From Bacteroidales bacterium (GTDB taxonomy: Bacteria > Bacteroidota > Bacteroidia > Bacteroidales > UBA12077): a stretch of 49,015 nucleotides of DNA. The position numbers were made by a program, and so were the translations under genes. The notes under the pieces were generated by a model. The model was not told the DNA's origin. It saw only the letters and a program-made list of their open reading frames with translations, and did no database searches. The stretch covers positions 1 to 49,015 of the forward strand of contig WTBR01000023.1 of NCBI GenBank assembly GCA_013138975.1, read 5' to 3'. The first letter of the stretch is position 1, and the number at the start of each line of letters is the position of its first letter. This document shows positions 1 to 8,166 of this stretch, in pieces.

Positions 1-587
1 CTGGTCATCCAACAACCATATTATTTTTAACAGCCGATGCTTATGGAGTAATACCTCCAATCTCAAAATTAGACCCCGACCAGGCTAAGCTTTGGTTTTT
101 AATGGGTTACACAAGTAAACTTGCTGGAACAGAAACAGGAATTACTGAGCCTCAAGCTACCTTTTCAAGATTTTTCGGTCAACCATTTATGCCATTAAAT
201 CCTGAATTCTATTCATCAATGTTAGGTGATAAAATGCAACAATTCAATACAAAAGTTTATCTTGTTAATACCGGTTGGTTTGGTGGAGTATTTGGAATTG
301 GAAAAAGAATTGATCTAAAATTAACCAGAGCAATGGTAAATGCAGCATTAACCGGAGAATTAGAAAATGTTGAATATAATTACGATGAATTATTTCATTT
401 GAATGTACCAAAAACTTGTCCTGGAATACCTAATAAAATATTAAATCCAATAAATATGTGGATTGATCAAGAAGATTATAAATTAACTGCAACTAGATTG
501 GCTAATAAATTTAGTGATGCTTTTGATAAAGCCTATGGAGAAAAAAACATTGATGAAAATGTAAAAAATCAATGTCCGGGAAAATAA
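1..587 (+). CDS. pckA: Phosphoenolpyruvate carboxykinase (ATP), C-terminal part
   Basis: The 3' end of a gene that begins before the window; the first complete codon is at base 3. The visible 194 residues contain the conserved stretch around FLTADAYGVIPPISKL, then TETGITEPQATFSRFFGQPF and NTGWFGGVFGIGKRI, which are typical of the ATP-dependent (not GTP-dependent) PEP carboxykinase C-terminal lobe. The family enzyme interconverts oxaloacetate plus ATP with PEP, CO2 and ADP in the cytosol; in anaerobic Bacteroidota it often fixes CO2 toward succinate. The family is usually about 530 residues, so about two thirds lie outside the window. It ends before a clear terminator hairpin. Confidence 0.95.
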   Translation, partial: GHPTTILFLTADAYGVIPPISKLDPDQAKLWFLMGYTSKLAGTETGITEPQATFSRFFGQPFMPLNPEFYSSMLGDKMQQFNTKVYLVNTGWFGGVFGIGKRIDLKLTRAMVNAALTGELENVEYNYDELFHLNVPKTCPGIPNKILNPINMWIDQEDYKLTATRLANKFSDAFDKAYGEKNIDENVKNQCPGK

Positions 588-655
588 TCAATTTATTTAA
601 ATCTATTCTAAATACTGATTTTAAAAATAGAAAATCATAAAAAAAATTAAACTCT

Positions 656-692
656 AACCTTCTTTATTTTAAAAAGTAAAGAAGGTTTTTTA
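656..692 (+). terminator. Rho-independent terminator after pckA
   Basis: Perfect 11-bp stem (AACCTTCTTTA at 656-666 with TAAAGAAGGTT at 677-687), ten-base loop, followed by a T run. It lies about 70 bases after the pckA stop codon and closes that transcript before the plsY promoter. Confidence 0.85.
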
Positions 693-724
693 TTATTATC
701 AACATAGACACTATACTCATTAAC

Positions 725-755
725 TTTGATGCTTAATAAATAATTCGTTATTTTG
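725..755 (+). promoter_or_regulatory. Candidate Bacteroidota promoter of plsY
   Basis: TTTG at 725-728 and TTATTTTG at 748-755 (one mismatch to TAnnTTTG) are separated by 19 bases, the spacing expected for the Bacteroidota primary sigma factor. The predicted start lies about 15-20 bases before the plsY ATG. Confidence 0.5.
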
Positions 756-778
756 CGTGTCTTTAAAAAATTAGAAAT

Positions 779-1441
779 ATGCATATTGTAGTAAATATAA
801 TTATTACAATTGTAGCCTACCTGTTAGGCTCAATTCCTACATCTGTATGGATTAGCCGAGCGTTTTTCCATATTGATATTAGAGAATATGGAAGTGGAAA
901 TGCAGGAGCTACAAATACTTTTCGGGTTTTAGGAGTAAAAGCAGGAATTGTCGTTTTTATAGTTGATATATTAAAAGGATTCTTAGCTGTTAATCTTATC
1001 CATTTTACAAAATATTATATTCCACATAGTGGTGATTATATCAATATTCAACTTTTGTTAGGAATTGTAGCAATGCTAGGTCATATATTTCCTATTTATG
1101 TTGGATTTAAAGGAGGAAAAGGTGTAGCTACGTTATTTGGTGTAATATGTGCAATAAGCCTCTACCCGACCTTAATAATGGCTGGAATTTTCTTCTTAAC
1201 ATTAATCCTCACGAGATATGTTTCGTTAAGTTCAATGATATCAGGATTTTCATTTCCTGTATTAATCATAGTAATTTTTAAAGAAACAACACCAACCTTA
1301 GTTATATTTTCGCTAATTATGGCTGTCTTGATGTTATTTACACATCAAAAAAATATTGAAAGATTACTAAGAAAAGAAGAGAAAAAAGCAAATCTACCAA
1401 AGCTTAAAAAGAAAAATAGACAAGTTAAAGAAGCTATTTAA
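779..1441 (+). CDS. plsY: Acyl-phosphate:glycerol-3-phosphate acyltransferase PlsY
   Basis: Integral membrane enzyme of 220 residues that transfers an acyl group from acyl-phosphate to glycerol-3-phosphate, making lysophosphatidic acid, the first step of phospholipid synthesis. The PlsY signatures are visible: LGSIPTSVWI near the N-terminus, GSGNAGATNTFR around residues 39-50, and GHIFPIYVGFKGGKGVAT around 100-120, within about five hydrophobic helices. The C-terminus is strongly basic, as expected for a cytosolic tail. Its length is normal. It has its own predicted promoter and is followed by an interspersed repeat rather than another gene. Confidence 0.95.
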   Translation: MHIVVNIIITIVAYLLGSIPTSVWISRAFFHIDIREYGSGNAGATNTFRVLGVKAGIVVFIVDILKGFLAVNLIHFTKYYIPHSGDYINIQLLLGIVAMLGHIFPIYVGFKGGKGVATLFGVICAISLYPTLIMAGIFFLTLILTRYVSLSSMISGFSFPVLIIVIFKETTPTLVIFSLIMAVLMLFTHQKNIERLLRKEEKKANLPKLKKKNRQVKEAI

Positions 1442-1453
1442 CAAGCCTACTTT

Positions 1454-1690
1454 GTCTTTACAAGAAAACGCCAAATTACTCACAAGTTTAATATTTATAA
1501 ATTTGTGTTCGTGAGCTTCGCTAGGTTCTGCGTTACTCTCATGTTGAAAACAGTCACTTACAAAAATAAACTCCTTGGTTTCCAACAATTTTTCGCTAAC
1601 GCTCAAGAGATCGCTAACGCTAAGTTCGAAATTGTCTTTGACGTTTTCTTATCAAAGACTTGAAAAAAGGCTGTTTTCTTGCTGACACTA
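1454..1690. repeat. Interspersed mosaic repeat, copy A
   Basis: First of three related elements (others at 33766-33919 and 44448-44691). It begins GTCTTTACAAGAAAACGCC and ends TTTTCTTGCTGACACTA, so its ends are imperfect inverted repeats. It contains an inner pair GTCTTTGAC / ATCAAAGAC. Copy A carries an internal block also present in copy C (ACTCACAAGTTTA to CGTTACTCTC) and a private insert with two CGCTAACGCT units at about 1602-1623. Its right end supplies the TAG stop codon of the minus-strand mscS gene. Confidence 0.75.
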
Positions 1691-2518
1691 ATTTGAAATA
1701 ATATGTACATCTCTTTGAGGAAATGGAATTTTAATATTATTCTCTTTGAATTTCTTATCTATATCAAACCGCAAATCACTTTTAATGTTTTCAACATAAA
1801 ATGATTCATCCGTCCAAAAAAATATTTGAAATGCTAATGATGAATCGCCAAAATCATTAAATCGAACAAAAGGATCAGGCTTTTTTGCTATTTTTTTATG
1901 ATTAATTGCGCAATCATGCAATACTTTTTCAACCAATCTCACATCTGATCCATATGCTACTCCAAGATCAACCGAAAACCTTGTTAATTTTTCAATATGA
2001 CTCCAATTTATTACTTCTCTTGTAATAAACTTAGAATTAGGAATTATATGAATAATATTATCTCGTGTTTCAATCTTTGTTGTTCGAAAACCGATTTCTT
2101 TAACTTTACCAATCTCATTTTCAATTTCAACAACATCATTTATTTTCATGTTTTGTTCGAATAGTAAAATTAGGCCGGATACTATATCTCTAAATATTTC
2201 CTGTAATCCTAAGCCTAAACCAACTAATAAGGCTGCTGAACCTGCCAAAAGGAATGTTACTTTTAATCCAATTGTCTGTAAAACAAAAAGAATAGCAGCA
2301 ATCCAAAGAAAATATTTTAACAATTGGTAAATCGTATGACTTTTGCCAATATCAATATTGGGTTTTGGATATATTTTTTTCTTAAAAACACGATGAATAA
2401 TCCAAATAAGAATTTCTGTTATTATAAGAATAAATGCAGCTGTTAACAGGTTATAAACTGTTACATGAAGGTGATCTGTTTGAACTAAGGTATAATTCAG
2501 AATTTCCTTGATACTCAT
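1688..2518 (-). CDS. Small-conductance mechanosensitive channel (MscS family)
   Basis: 276-residue inner-membrane channel. Three hydrophobic segments are visible in the first 130 residues; the third carries the Gly/Ala-rich pore helix (LLAGSAALLVGLGLGLQEIF, about residues 91-110). It is followed by the FRDIVSGLILLFE junction and the beta-domain (MKINDVVEIENEIGKVKEIGF), then the C-terminal alpha/beta vestibule. MscS channels open under membrane tension to release solutes on osmotic downshock. It lies 20 bases after cdaA and is probably cotranscribed with folP and cdaA. Because c-di-AMP controls osmolyte balance in other bacteria, its position beside a diadenylate cyclase is suggestive. The stop codon falls on the edge of a repeat. 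Confidence 0.93.
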   Translation of the reverse strand: MSIKEILNYTLVQTDHLHVTVYNLLTAAFILIITEILIWIIHRVFKKKIYPKPNIDIGKSHTIYQLLKYFLWIAAILFVLQTIGLKVTFLLAGSAALLVGLGLGLQEIFRDIVSGLILLFEQNMKINDVVEIENEIGKVKEIGFRTTKIETRDNIIHIIPNSKFITREVINWSHIEKLTRFSVDLGVAYGSDVRLVEKVLHDCAINHKKIAKKPDPFVRFNDFGDSSLAFQIFFWTDESFYVENIKSDLRFDIDKKFKENNIKIPFPQRDVHIISN

Positions 2519-2538
2519 ACCTACAATTATTTATTTTA

Positions 2539-3324
2539 TTAATCTACTGAAAACTCTTTTTCAAGAATTTGTCGTAATCGATTTGGACCAATATTAGTTT
2601 CGATATCTTCCTCTTTAGCAAAAGAAATAGCCCCGGTTTCTTCAGAAACTAAAATAACAACAGCATCTGTTTTTTCAGCTATTCCAAGAGCAGCTCTATG
2701 ACGCATACCAAATTGAGGTGGTAAATCAATTTTATCTGTTGCTGGCAATACACATCGTGCAGCAGCAATCTTATCCTTTGTTATAATCACTGCTCCATCG
2801 TGCAAAGGACTGTTCTTAAAAAAAATACTTTCCAAAAGTCTACTGGAAGTATCTGCGTTAATAACATCGCCAGTACGAATAAAACTCATTAAATCTGATC
2901 TTTTAGATATTGCAATCAATGCCCCGGTTTTAAATGCCGACATATTTGAACACGCACTTACTATAGAATCTATATTAACTTCAACAAGATCTTTTTCTCC
3001 AAATGAGAATAATTTTTCTAACGAAAACTTTCGATTTCTAATATATCGAGTACTTATTATCAATAAAAATCTCCTGACTTCCGGCTGGAAAACAATAATT
3101 AATGCAATTACTCCTACACCTATAACTTGCCCTAAAATGCTACTTAACAAATTCATATTAAGCGCTTTTACCAAGAGCCACAATAAATACAAAGTAGAAA
3201 TTCCTATAAAAATATTTATAGCTGTAGTCCCCCGTATAAGATTGTAAATTTGATACAATAAAAAAGCAACAAGAAGAATATCAAGTATATCCAAAAATCT
3301 TATGGTAATAAAAGCTGTAATCAT
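2539..3324 (-). CDS. cdaA: Diadenylate cyclase CdaA (c-di-AMP synthase)
   Basis: 261-residue membrane-anchored DAC-domain protein. Three N-terminal transmembrane helices (about 10-30, 36-53, 62-80) precede the catalytic domain, which shows DGA at residues 176-178 and RHR at 208-210, the two hallmark motifs for joining two ATP molecules into c-di-AMP. The order TM-DAC matches CdaA (YbbP), not DisA, which has a helix-hairpin-helix DNA-binding part. It sits 54 bases downstream of folP and 20 bases upstream of the MscS gene. A -7 like element lies directly upstream, so it may be transcribed both from folP and from its own promoter. No glmM or CdaR regulator is adjacent. Confidence 0.95.
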   Translation of the reverse strand: MITAFITIRFLDILDILLVAFLLYQIYNLIRGTTAINIFIGISTLYLLWLLVKALNMNLLSSILGQVIGVGVIALIIVFQPEVRRFLLIISTRYIRNRKFSLEKLFSFGEKDLVEVNIDSIVSACSNMSAFKTGALIAISKRSDLMSFIRTGDVINADTSSRLLESIFFKNSPLHDGAVIITKDKIAAARCVLPATDKIDLPPQFGMRHRAALGIAEKTDAVVILVSEETGAISFAKEEDIETNIGPNRLRQILEKEFSVD

Positions 3325-3358
3325 TTAGTATATGCAGAAGTTAGTTTCAATCTTATAA

Positions 3359-3391
3359 CAAATGTACTAAAATTAATCTCAATCATGCCAA
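3359..3391 (-). promoter_or_regulatory. Candidate internal promoter of cdaA
   Basis: On the minus strand TACATTTG (3366-3359) matches TAnnTTTG exactly, with TTG at 3391-3389, 22 bases upstream. The surrounding bases (AATTTTAGTACATTTGT) are the same as those in front of folP. Confidence 0.5.
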
Positions 3392-4263
3392 TTATCAAGT
3401 TTAGCATTTAAAAATTTAGTACATAATTTAATTGATTCACTAGCTTCCTTTACATCATGAACTCTCAAAATATTAGCACCATTAACAATTGATAATGTAT
3501 TTAATACGCTCGTTCCATTTAAAGCTTCTTCAGGTGATATTTCCAACAATTTATTTATCATTGATTTTCGCGATATACCAACTAAAATTGGTAATTCAAA
3601 TATTCTAAAATCATCTAAATATTTTAATAATTGATAATTATGTTCCAATGTTTTTCCAAACCCAAATCCAGGATCTATAATTAAATCATTAACTCCCAAT
3701 AATTTCAATTTCTTAATTTTCACAGCAAAGTAATCTATTACTTCCTTTATCACATTATTATATTTAGGATTTCCCTGCATATTATCCGGACTACCTTTCA
3801 TATGCATTAAAATATAGGGTACATTTAGTTTTGCTATGGTCTCAAACATATTATTGTCAAGTTCACCAGCTGAAATATCATTTATAATATTCACATTAAA
3901 ATCTTCTACAACCTTTTTTGCAACTTCTGATCTAAATGTATCAACGGATAAAATAATATCAGGAAATTCAGTGCGAATTGTTTCTAAAACAGGACACAAG
4001 CGATTTAGTTCTTCTGAAATTGAAATATTTTGTGCACCCGGTCTGGATGAATATGCTCCAATATCAAGTATGTCACATCCAACATTTATCATTTTATTTA
4101 CTTGAAATAGAATCTTTTCTTTCGTAGAATATCTTTCACCATCGAAAAATGAGTCAGGAGTAATATTTAATATTCCCATAATTTTGGGTATGCTTAAATC
4201 TAGTAATTCTCCTCCACAATTGATAGTCAGTTTTCTTGAAAAAAACGTATCTTTAGCCTGCAT
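3379..4263 (-). CDS. folP: Dihydropteroate synthase
   Basis: 294-residue TIM-barrel enzyme of folate synthesis, condensing 6-hydroxymethyl-dihydropterin diphosphate with p-aminobenzoate. Family motifs in order: GILNITPDSFFDG (about 29-41), DIGAYSSRPGA, SVDTFRSEVA, NDISAGELD, MHMKGSPDNMQ, IDPGFGFGKTLEHN and GISRKSMI, ending with RVHDVKEA. All the pterin-binding loops appear intact. First gene of a probable folP-cdaA-mscS transcript, with a matching -7 element upstream of the ATG. FolP is the target of sulfonamides; nothing unusual is seen in loop 1. Confidence 0.95.
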   Translation of the reverse strand: MQAKDTFFSRKLTINCGGELLDLSIPKIMGILNITPDSFFDGERYSTKEKILFQVNKMINVGCDILDIGAYSSRPGAQNISISEELNRLCPVLETIRTEFPDIILSVDTFRSEVAKKVVEDFNVNIINDISAGELDNNMFETIAKLNVPYILMHMKGSPDNMQGNPKYNNVIKEVIDYFAVKIKKLKLLGVNDLIIDPGFGFGKTLEHNYQLLKYLDDFRIFELPILVGISRKSMINKLLEISPEEALNGTSVLNTLSIVNGANILRVHDVKEASESIKLCTKFLNAKLDNWHD

Positions 4264-4288
4264 TTTTATGATGTTAATGATTATAACA

Positions 4289-4322
4289 CAAATGTACTAA
4301 AATTGAGTCAAGATAGATTCAA
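4289..4322 (-). promoter_or_regulatory. Candidate promoter of folP
   Basis: TACATTTG on the minus strand (4296-4289) is an exact -7 match; a TTG lies 23 bases upstream (4322-4320), at the long end of the accepted spacing. The predicted start is about 20 bases before the folP ATG. Confidence 0.5.
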
Positions 4323-4371
4323 TAAGCTTTAATCAAACCAGGAATTTAAAATTTTAAATTGAAATTCATAT

Positions 4372-5058
4372 ATGAAATTTATTGTTATTGAGGGATTAGA
4401 TGGGTCGGGGAAATCGACACAATTAAAAATGTTACGAAACTATCTTGACGTTAACAAAGTAGATTATGAATATCTTCATTTTCCTAGAACAGACTCTCCC
4501 ATTTTCGGCGATTTAGTTGCACGTTTTTTACGTGGAGAATTAGGAGATATAAACACTGTAAATCCATATCTAATAGCATTAATATATGCTGGTGACAGAA
4601 ACGATGCTAAAGAAAAGATAAATCAATGGTTATCAACAGATAAGCTTGTTATAGTTGACAGATATGTATATTCAAATATTGCTTTTCAATGTGCTAAGCT
4701 AAATAACCAAGAAGAAATTGAGAAACTAAGTGATTGGATAAAGGATTTAGAATATAACTATTATAAAATACCTAAACCATCTATAAATATTTTTCTAAAT
4801 GTACCTTTTGAATTTACCAGAAAAAATCTAGCAAATCAAAGAATTGGTGATGATAGAGATTATTTAAATGGTAAAGAAGATATTCATGAAAAAGATATTG
4901 ATTTTCAGGATAAAGTAAGAAATATATATTTACATGAAGTAAAAAAAGATCAGCATCTTAAAATTATTGATTGTACTACTGAAAAAGGAGAAATGGCTGA
5001 AGCCAAAAATATATTTTCGAAAATAATTGAATTACTAAAATCTAATAACATTCTTTAA
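4372..5058 (+). CDS. tmk: Thymidylate kinase (dTMP kinase)
   Basis: 228-residue P-loop kinase that phosphorylates dTMP to dTDP. The N-terminus MKFIVIEGLDGSGKSTQ contains the Walker A loop GLDGSGKST; the DR pair typical of TMP kinases occurs in VDRYVYSNIAFQ (about residues 109-120), followed by the lid-like segment RIGDDRDYLNGKEDIHEKD. Its length is at the upper end for the family. It is divergent from folP and only 10 bases upstream of the next gene, so it probably leads a plus-strand transcript. Confidence 0.92.
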   Translation: MKFIVIEGLDGSGKSTQLKMLRNYLDVNKVDYEYLHFPRTDSPIFGDLVARFLRGELGDINTVNPYLIALIYAGDRNDAKEKINQWLSTDKLVIVDRYVYSNIAFQCAKLNNQEEIEKLSDWIKDLEYNYYKIPKPSINIFLNVPFEFTRKNLANQRIGDDRDYLNGKEDIHEKDIDFQDKVRNIYLHEVKKDQHLKIIDCTTEKGEMAEAKNIFSKIIELLKSNNIL

Positions 5059-5068
5059 TAATAAAAAA

Positions 5069-6244
5069 ATGAAAACATTAAATAACATTAGTCGATTTAT
5101 AGTAGGAATTGTATTTATATTTTCAGGATTTGTAAAAGCGATTGATCCATTAGGTTCTACCTATAAATTTGTGGATTATTTTGAGGCATTTGGTATGGAA
5201 TTCTTTTCATTTATAGCATTACCTCTGGCAATTATACTTAGTTCATTAGAATTTGTTATAGGTTTTTCTTTATTGTTTTCTACTCGAAAAAAACTTACTG
5301 TTTGGGCATTAATGCTATTTATGAGTTTCTTTACAATTTTAACTTTTATTCTTGCAATATTTAACCCGGTTACCGACTGTGGCTGCTTTGGAGATGCTTT
5401 AATAATGACAAACTGGGAAACTTTTTTCAAGAATATTTTCTTAATGATATTTACAATAATCCTATTATTAAATAAAGATAAATTCGAAATATCATGGAAT
5501 ATTAATAAACAATGGATTTTTGTTTCCTTTCCTTTAATCTTAAGCATCCTTATTTCTGTTTATTGTTATAATAACCTTCCTATAATAGATTTTAGACCAT
5601 ATAAAATTGGGACATATATTCCAGAAAAAATGATAATCCCAGACGATGCTCCTAGAGCTGAATATAAAACAAGTCTTATTTACACTAAAGATGGAATTGA
5701 GAAAGAATTTAGTATTGAAAACTTTCCTGATTCATCCTGGGAATGGGTTTCTTCCGAAAGTATATTAATATCGGAAGGTTATTTACCCCCAATTCATGAT
5801 TTTACAATTTCAACTTCGGAAGGTGATGATATAACAGAAATAGTATTGAACGATAATAAATTTACATTTCTATTAATTGCATATGATATAAATAAATCAA
5901 GCATAAAAAACGTAGATGCTATTAACAAATTAGCAAAATTTGCAATTGAATCAGGGAAAGGAAATTTCATCTGCTTAAGCTCATCTGTAGACTCTGAAAT
6001 TGAGAAATTTACGAATACTACTCAAGCACCTTATACATTTTTTAAAACAGATGAAATCACATTAAAAACAATCATAAGATCTAATCCGGGATTGGTTCTT
6101 ATGAAAAATGGAACAATAATGGGTAAATGGCATCACAATAATATACCAACATTAAAAGAGATCTCAACAAAATTCTTTGAAAACCCTGATTATCAGAACA
6201 ACAATAAGAATTCAGAAGAAGAAGTATTAGCAAGTATTAATTAA
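5069..6244 (+). CDS. BT_3928-family DoxX membrane protein with thioredoxin-like C-terminus
   Basis: 391 residues. The N-terminal ~145 residues form a four-helix DoxX/MauE-like domain (FIVGIVFIFSGFVKAIDPLG; CGCFGD at residues 104-109, whose Cys104/Cys106 pair could be redox active). After another helix at about 150-170 comes a soluble extracytoplasmic part ending in a thioredoxin-like segment (NPGLVLMKNGTIMGKWHHNNIP). No CXXC was found in that C-terminal part, so it is unlikely to be an ordinary thiol oxidoreductase. In Bacteroides this family (BT_3928) lies directly before tpiA; here a permease gene separates them. Exact role unknown; a link to envelope redox chemistry is inference. Confidence 0.85.
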   Translation: MKTLNNISRFIVGIVFIFSGFVKAIDPLGSTYKFVDYFEAFGMEFFSFIALPLAIILSSLEFVIGFSLLFSTRKKLTVWALMLFMSFFTILTFILAIFNPVTDCGCFGDALIMTNWETFFKNIFLMIFTIILLLNKDKFEISWNINKQWIFVSFPLILSILISVYCYNNLPIIDFRPYKIGTYIPEKMIIPDDAPRAEYKTSLIYTKDGIEKEFSIENFPDSSWEWVSSESILISEGYLPPIHDFTISTSEGDDITEIVLNDNKFTFLLIAYDINKSSIKNVDAINKLAKFAIESGKGNFICLSSSVDSEIEKFTNTTQAPYTFFKTDEITLKTIIRSNPGLVLMKNGTIMGKWHHNNIPTLKEISTKFFENPDYQNNNKNSEEEVLASIN

Positions 6245-6253
6245 ATCAAATTT

Positions 6254-7339
6254 GTGATAAACTTTCTTATAAAACGCTTATCATATGCTCTATTAACTCT
6301 TTGGGGTGTAGTAACCGTTATATTTTTCTTATTTAATATTTTACCTGGCGATCCGGCAAAAATGATGCTTGGACAACGATCAGATATTTCCACTATTGAA
6401 TCAATTAGAAAGGAACTTGGTTTAGATAAATCAAAAGGAATGCAATACCTAAAATATTTAAACGATCTTTCAATAATTTCATTTCATAATGAAAAGAACG
6501 AAGAAAATTATTTCTATTTAGATATAAATAAACAAAACGCGAAAAAGCTATTTAATATCTCCTCGGAAAATATAATTGTTTTAAAAACACCATTTTTAAG
6601 ACGTTCATACCAAAGCAAGAAATTGGTTTCTGAGATTATTGGGGAAACATTACCGAACACATTCATTTTAGCACTTTCATCTATAATATTTGCAAGTCTG
6701 CTTGGAGTGTTTTTAGGTATTATTGCTGCTATAAAGAAAGATAGTTTTTTCGATCGTTCATCTTTATTATTTTCTGCTTTTGGGATGTCTCTTCCCTCCT
6801 TTTTTGCTGCGATAATAATTGGTTGGATTTTTGCATTTGTACTTTCCGATATAACTGGATTAAATTTAACGGGTAACTTATATGAAATTGATGATTTAGG
6901 TAATGGCATACATTTACAACTTAAAAACCTAATTCTTCCAGCTCTTACATTAGGTATTAGACCTTTAGCAATAGTTATTCAGTTAACACGTAACTCGATG
7001 TTAGATGTTTTATCTCAGGATTATATTAGAACAGCAAAAGCAAAAGGTTTATCGTTTAAACAAATAATATGGAAACACGCTTTAAAGAACTCTCTAAACC
7101 CTGTAATAACAGCTGTATCCGGATGGTTTGCTTCTTTAATGGCAGGTGTTGTATTTATTGAGTATATATTTGGTTGGAAAGGTTTAGGTTATATTATAGT
7201 CAGCTCATTAAATAATTATGATATTCCTGTTATTATTGGTTGTGTATTAACAATTTCAGTAATTTTTATAATTATAAATACACTTGTTGATATTTTATAT
7301 GGTATTTTAGATCCAAGAATACGACTAAGTAACCCTTAA
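6254..7339 (+). CDS. DppB-like ABC transporter permease, orphan
   Basis: 361-residue binding-protein-dependent permease of the dipeptide/oligopeptide/nickel class. The N-terminus INFLIKRLSYALLTLWGVVTVIFFLFNILPGDPA is the DppB first helix and GDPA motif; the core permease domain starts at about residue 125 (ETLPNTFILALSSIIFA), and the ATPase-contacting EAA loop is seen in DYIRTAKAKGLSFKQIIWKHALKNSLNP. The start is GTG, 9 bases after the preceding stop; no better ATG exists because the first helix would be lost. An about 40-residue polar segment (65-120) between helix 1 and the core is long and charged. No DppC, ATPase or substrate-binding protein is adjacent, so substrate and partners are unknown. 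Confidence 0.88.
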   Translation: MINFLIKRLSYALLTLWGVVTVIFFLFNILPGDPAKMMLGQRSDISTIESIRKELGLDKSKGMQYLKYLNDLSIISFHNEKNEENYFYLDINKQNAKKLFNISSENIIVLKTPFLRRSYQSKKLVSEIIGETLPNTFILALSSIIFASLLGVFLGIIAAIKKDSFFDRSSLLFSAFGMSLPSFFAAIIIGWIFAFVLSDITGLNLTGNLYEIDDLGNGIHLQLKNLILPALTLGIRPLAIVIQLTRNSMLDVLSQDYIRTAKAKGLSFKQIIWKHALKNSLNPVITAVSGWFASLMAGVVFIEYIFGWKGLGYIIVSSLNNYDIPVIIGCVLTISVIFIIINTLVDILYGILDPRIRLSNP

Positions 7340-7364
7340 TCTAACATCTTTATATTTAATTTCT

Positions 7365-7372
7365 TATTTTTG
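7365..7372 (+). promoter_or_regulatory. Candidate -7 element of tpiA
   Basis: TATTTTTG is an exact TAnnTTTG match 33 bases before the tpiA ATG; no convincing -33 TTG was found at the right distance. Confidence 0.35.
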
Positions 7373-7404
7373 ATTAACTAAAAAGAATTCTAAAATTAAT
7401 AATC

Positions 7405-8157
7405 ATGAGAACACAAATAGTAGCTGGTAACTGGAAAATGAACAATACCTATTCCGAAGGTATTGATTTAATTAATCAGCTTATTGAAAAATCGGATTCG
7501 ATAAAAGATGCACAGTTAATTATCGCCCCACCATATATTTTAACAAGTGAAGCTGCTAAAATCATAAAAAATAAAAACATAGACTTAGCAGGGCAAAACT
7601 GTTCAAATCACCCTGACGGAGCTTATACCGGCGAGATTTCAGCATCTATGTTAAAATATGCAGGAGCTAATTATGTTATTTTAGGTCATTCGGAAAGACG
7701 TGCATATTATCACGAAACAGATCAAATAATAAACGAAAAAATAAAGCTTAGTTTAGAAAATGAATTAATGCCAATTATATGCTGTGGCGAAGTTTTAAAT
7801 GAAAGAGAAGAAAACAAACAATTTGAAATTGTTGCTAAGCAAATAAATGGAATGTTAAAAGAAATATCTCCAGAAGATATTAAAAACATTATTATTGCTT
7901 ATGAACCTGTTTGGGCTATTGGAACTGGTAAAACAGCTACTCCAGATCAAGCTCAAGAAATACATTTATTCATCCGTGAAAAAATTAAAAACATTTATGG
8001 AACGGAAATAGCAAATAATATATCTATTCTTTATGGAGGAAGTTGTAAACCTTCAAATGCAAAAGAATTATTTGCCAACCCTGATGTTGACGGAGGTTTA
8101 ATTGGTGGTGCATCGCTTAAAGCTGATGATTTTATAGAAATAGCAAACTCATTTTAA
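7405..8157 (+). CDS. tpiA: Triosephosphate isomerase
   Basis: 250-residue TIM barrel interconverting dihydroxyacetone phosphate and glyceraldehyde-3-phosphate. Catalytic features are all present: Lys11 in AGNWKMN, the histidine in LGHSERR (about 96), the glutamate in AYEPVWAIGTGKTATP (about 165) including the mobile loop, and the phosphate-binding YGGSCKPSN and GGLIGGASL segments. Normal length. Nine bases separate it from prmA, so the two are likely cotranscribed. Confidence 0.97.
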   Translation: MRTQIVAGNWKMNNTYSEGIDLINQLIEKSDSIKDAQLIIAPPYILTSEAAKIIKNKNIDLAGQNCSNHPDGAYTGEISASMLKYAGANYVILGHSERRAYYHETDQIINEKIKLSLENELMPIICCGEVLNEREENKQFEIVAKQINGMLKEISPEDIKNIIIAYEPVWAIGTGKTATPDQAQEIHLFIREKIKNIYGTEIANNISILYGGSCKPSNAKELFANPDVDGGLIGGASLKADDFIEIANSF

Positions 8158-8166
8158 CAATATTAT

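Noticed and set aside
1394..1606. Minus-strand open frame overlapping the plsY 3' end and repeat copy A
   Set aside because: Its LVSNLAFSCKD segment also appears in a frame at 44395-44577 only because both lie in the same DNA repeat; no start site or family support.
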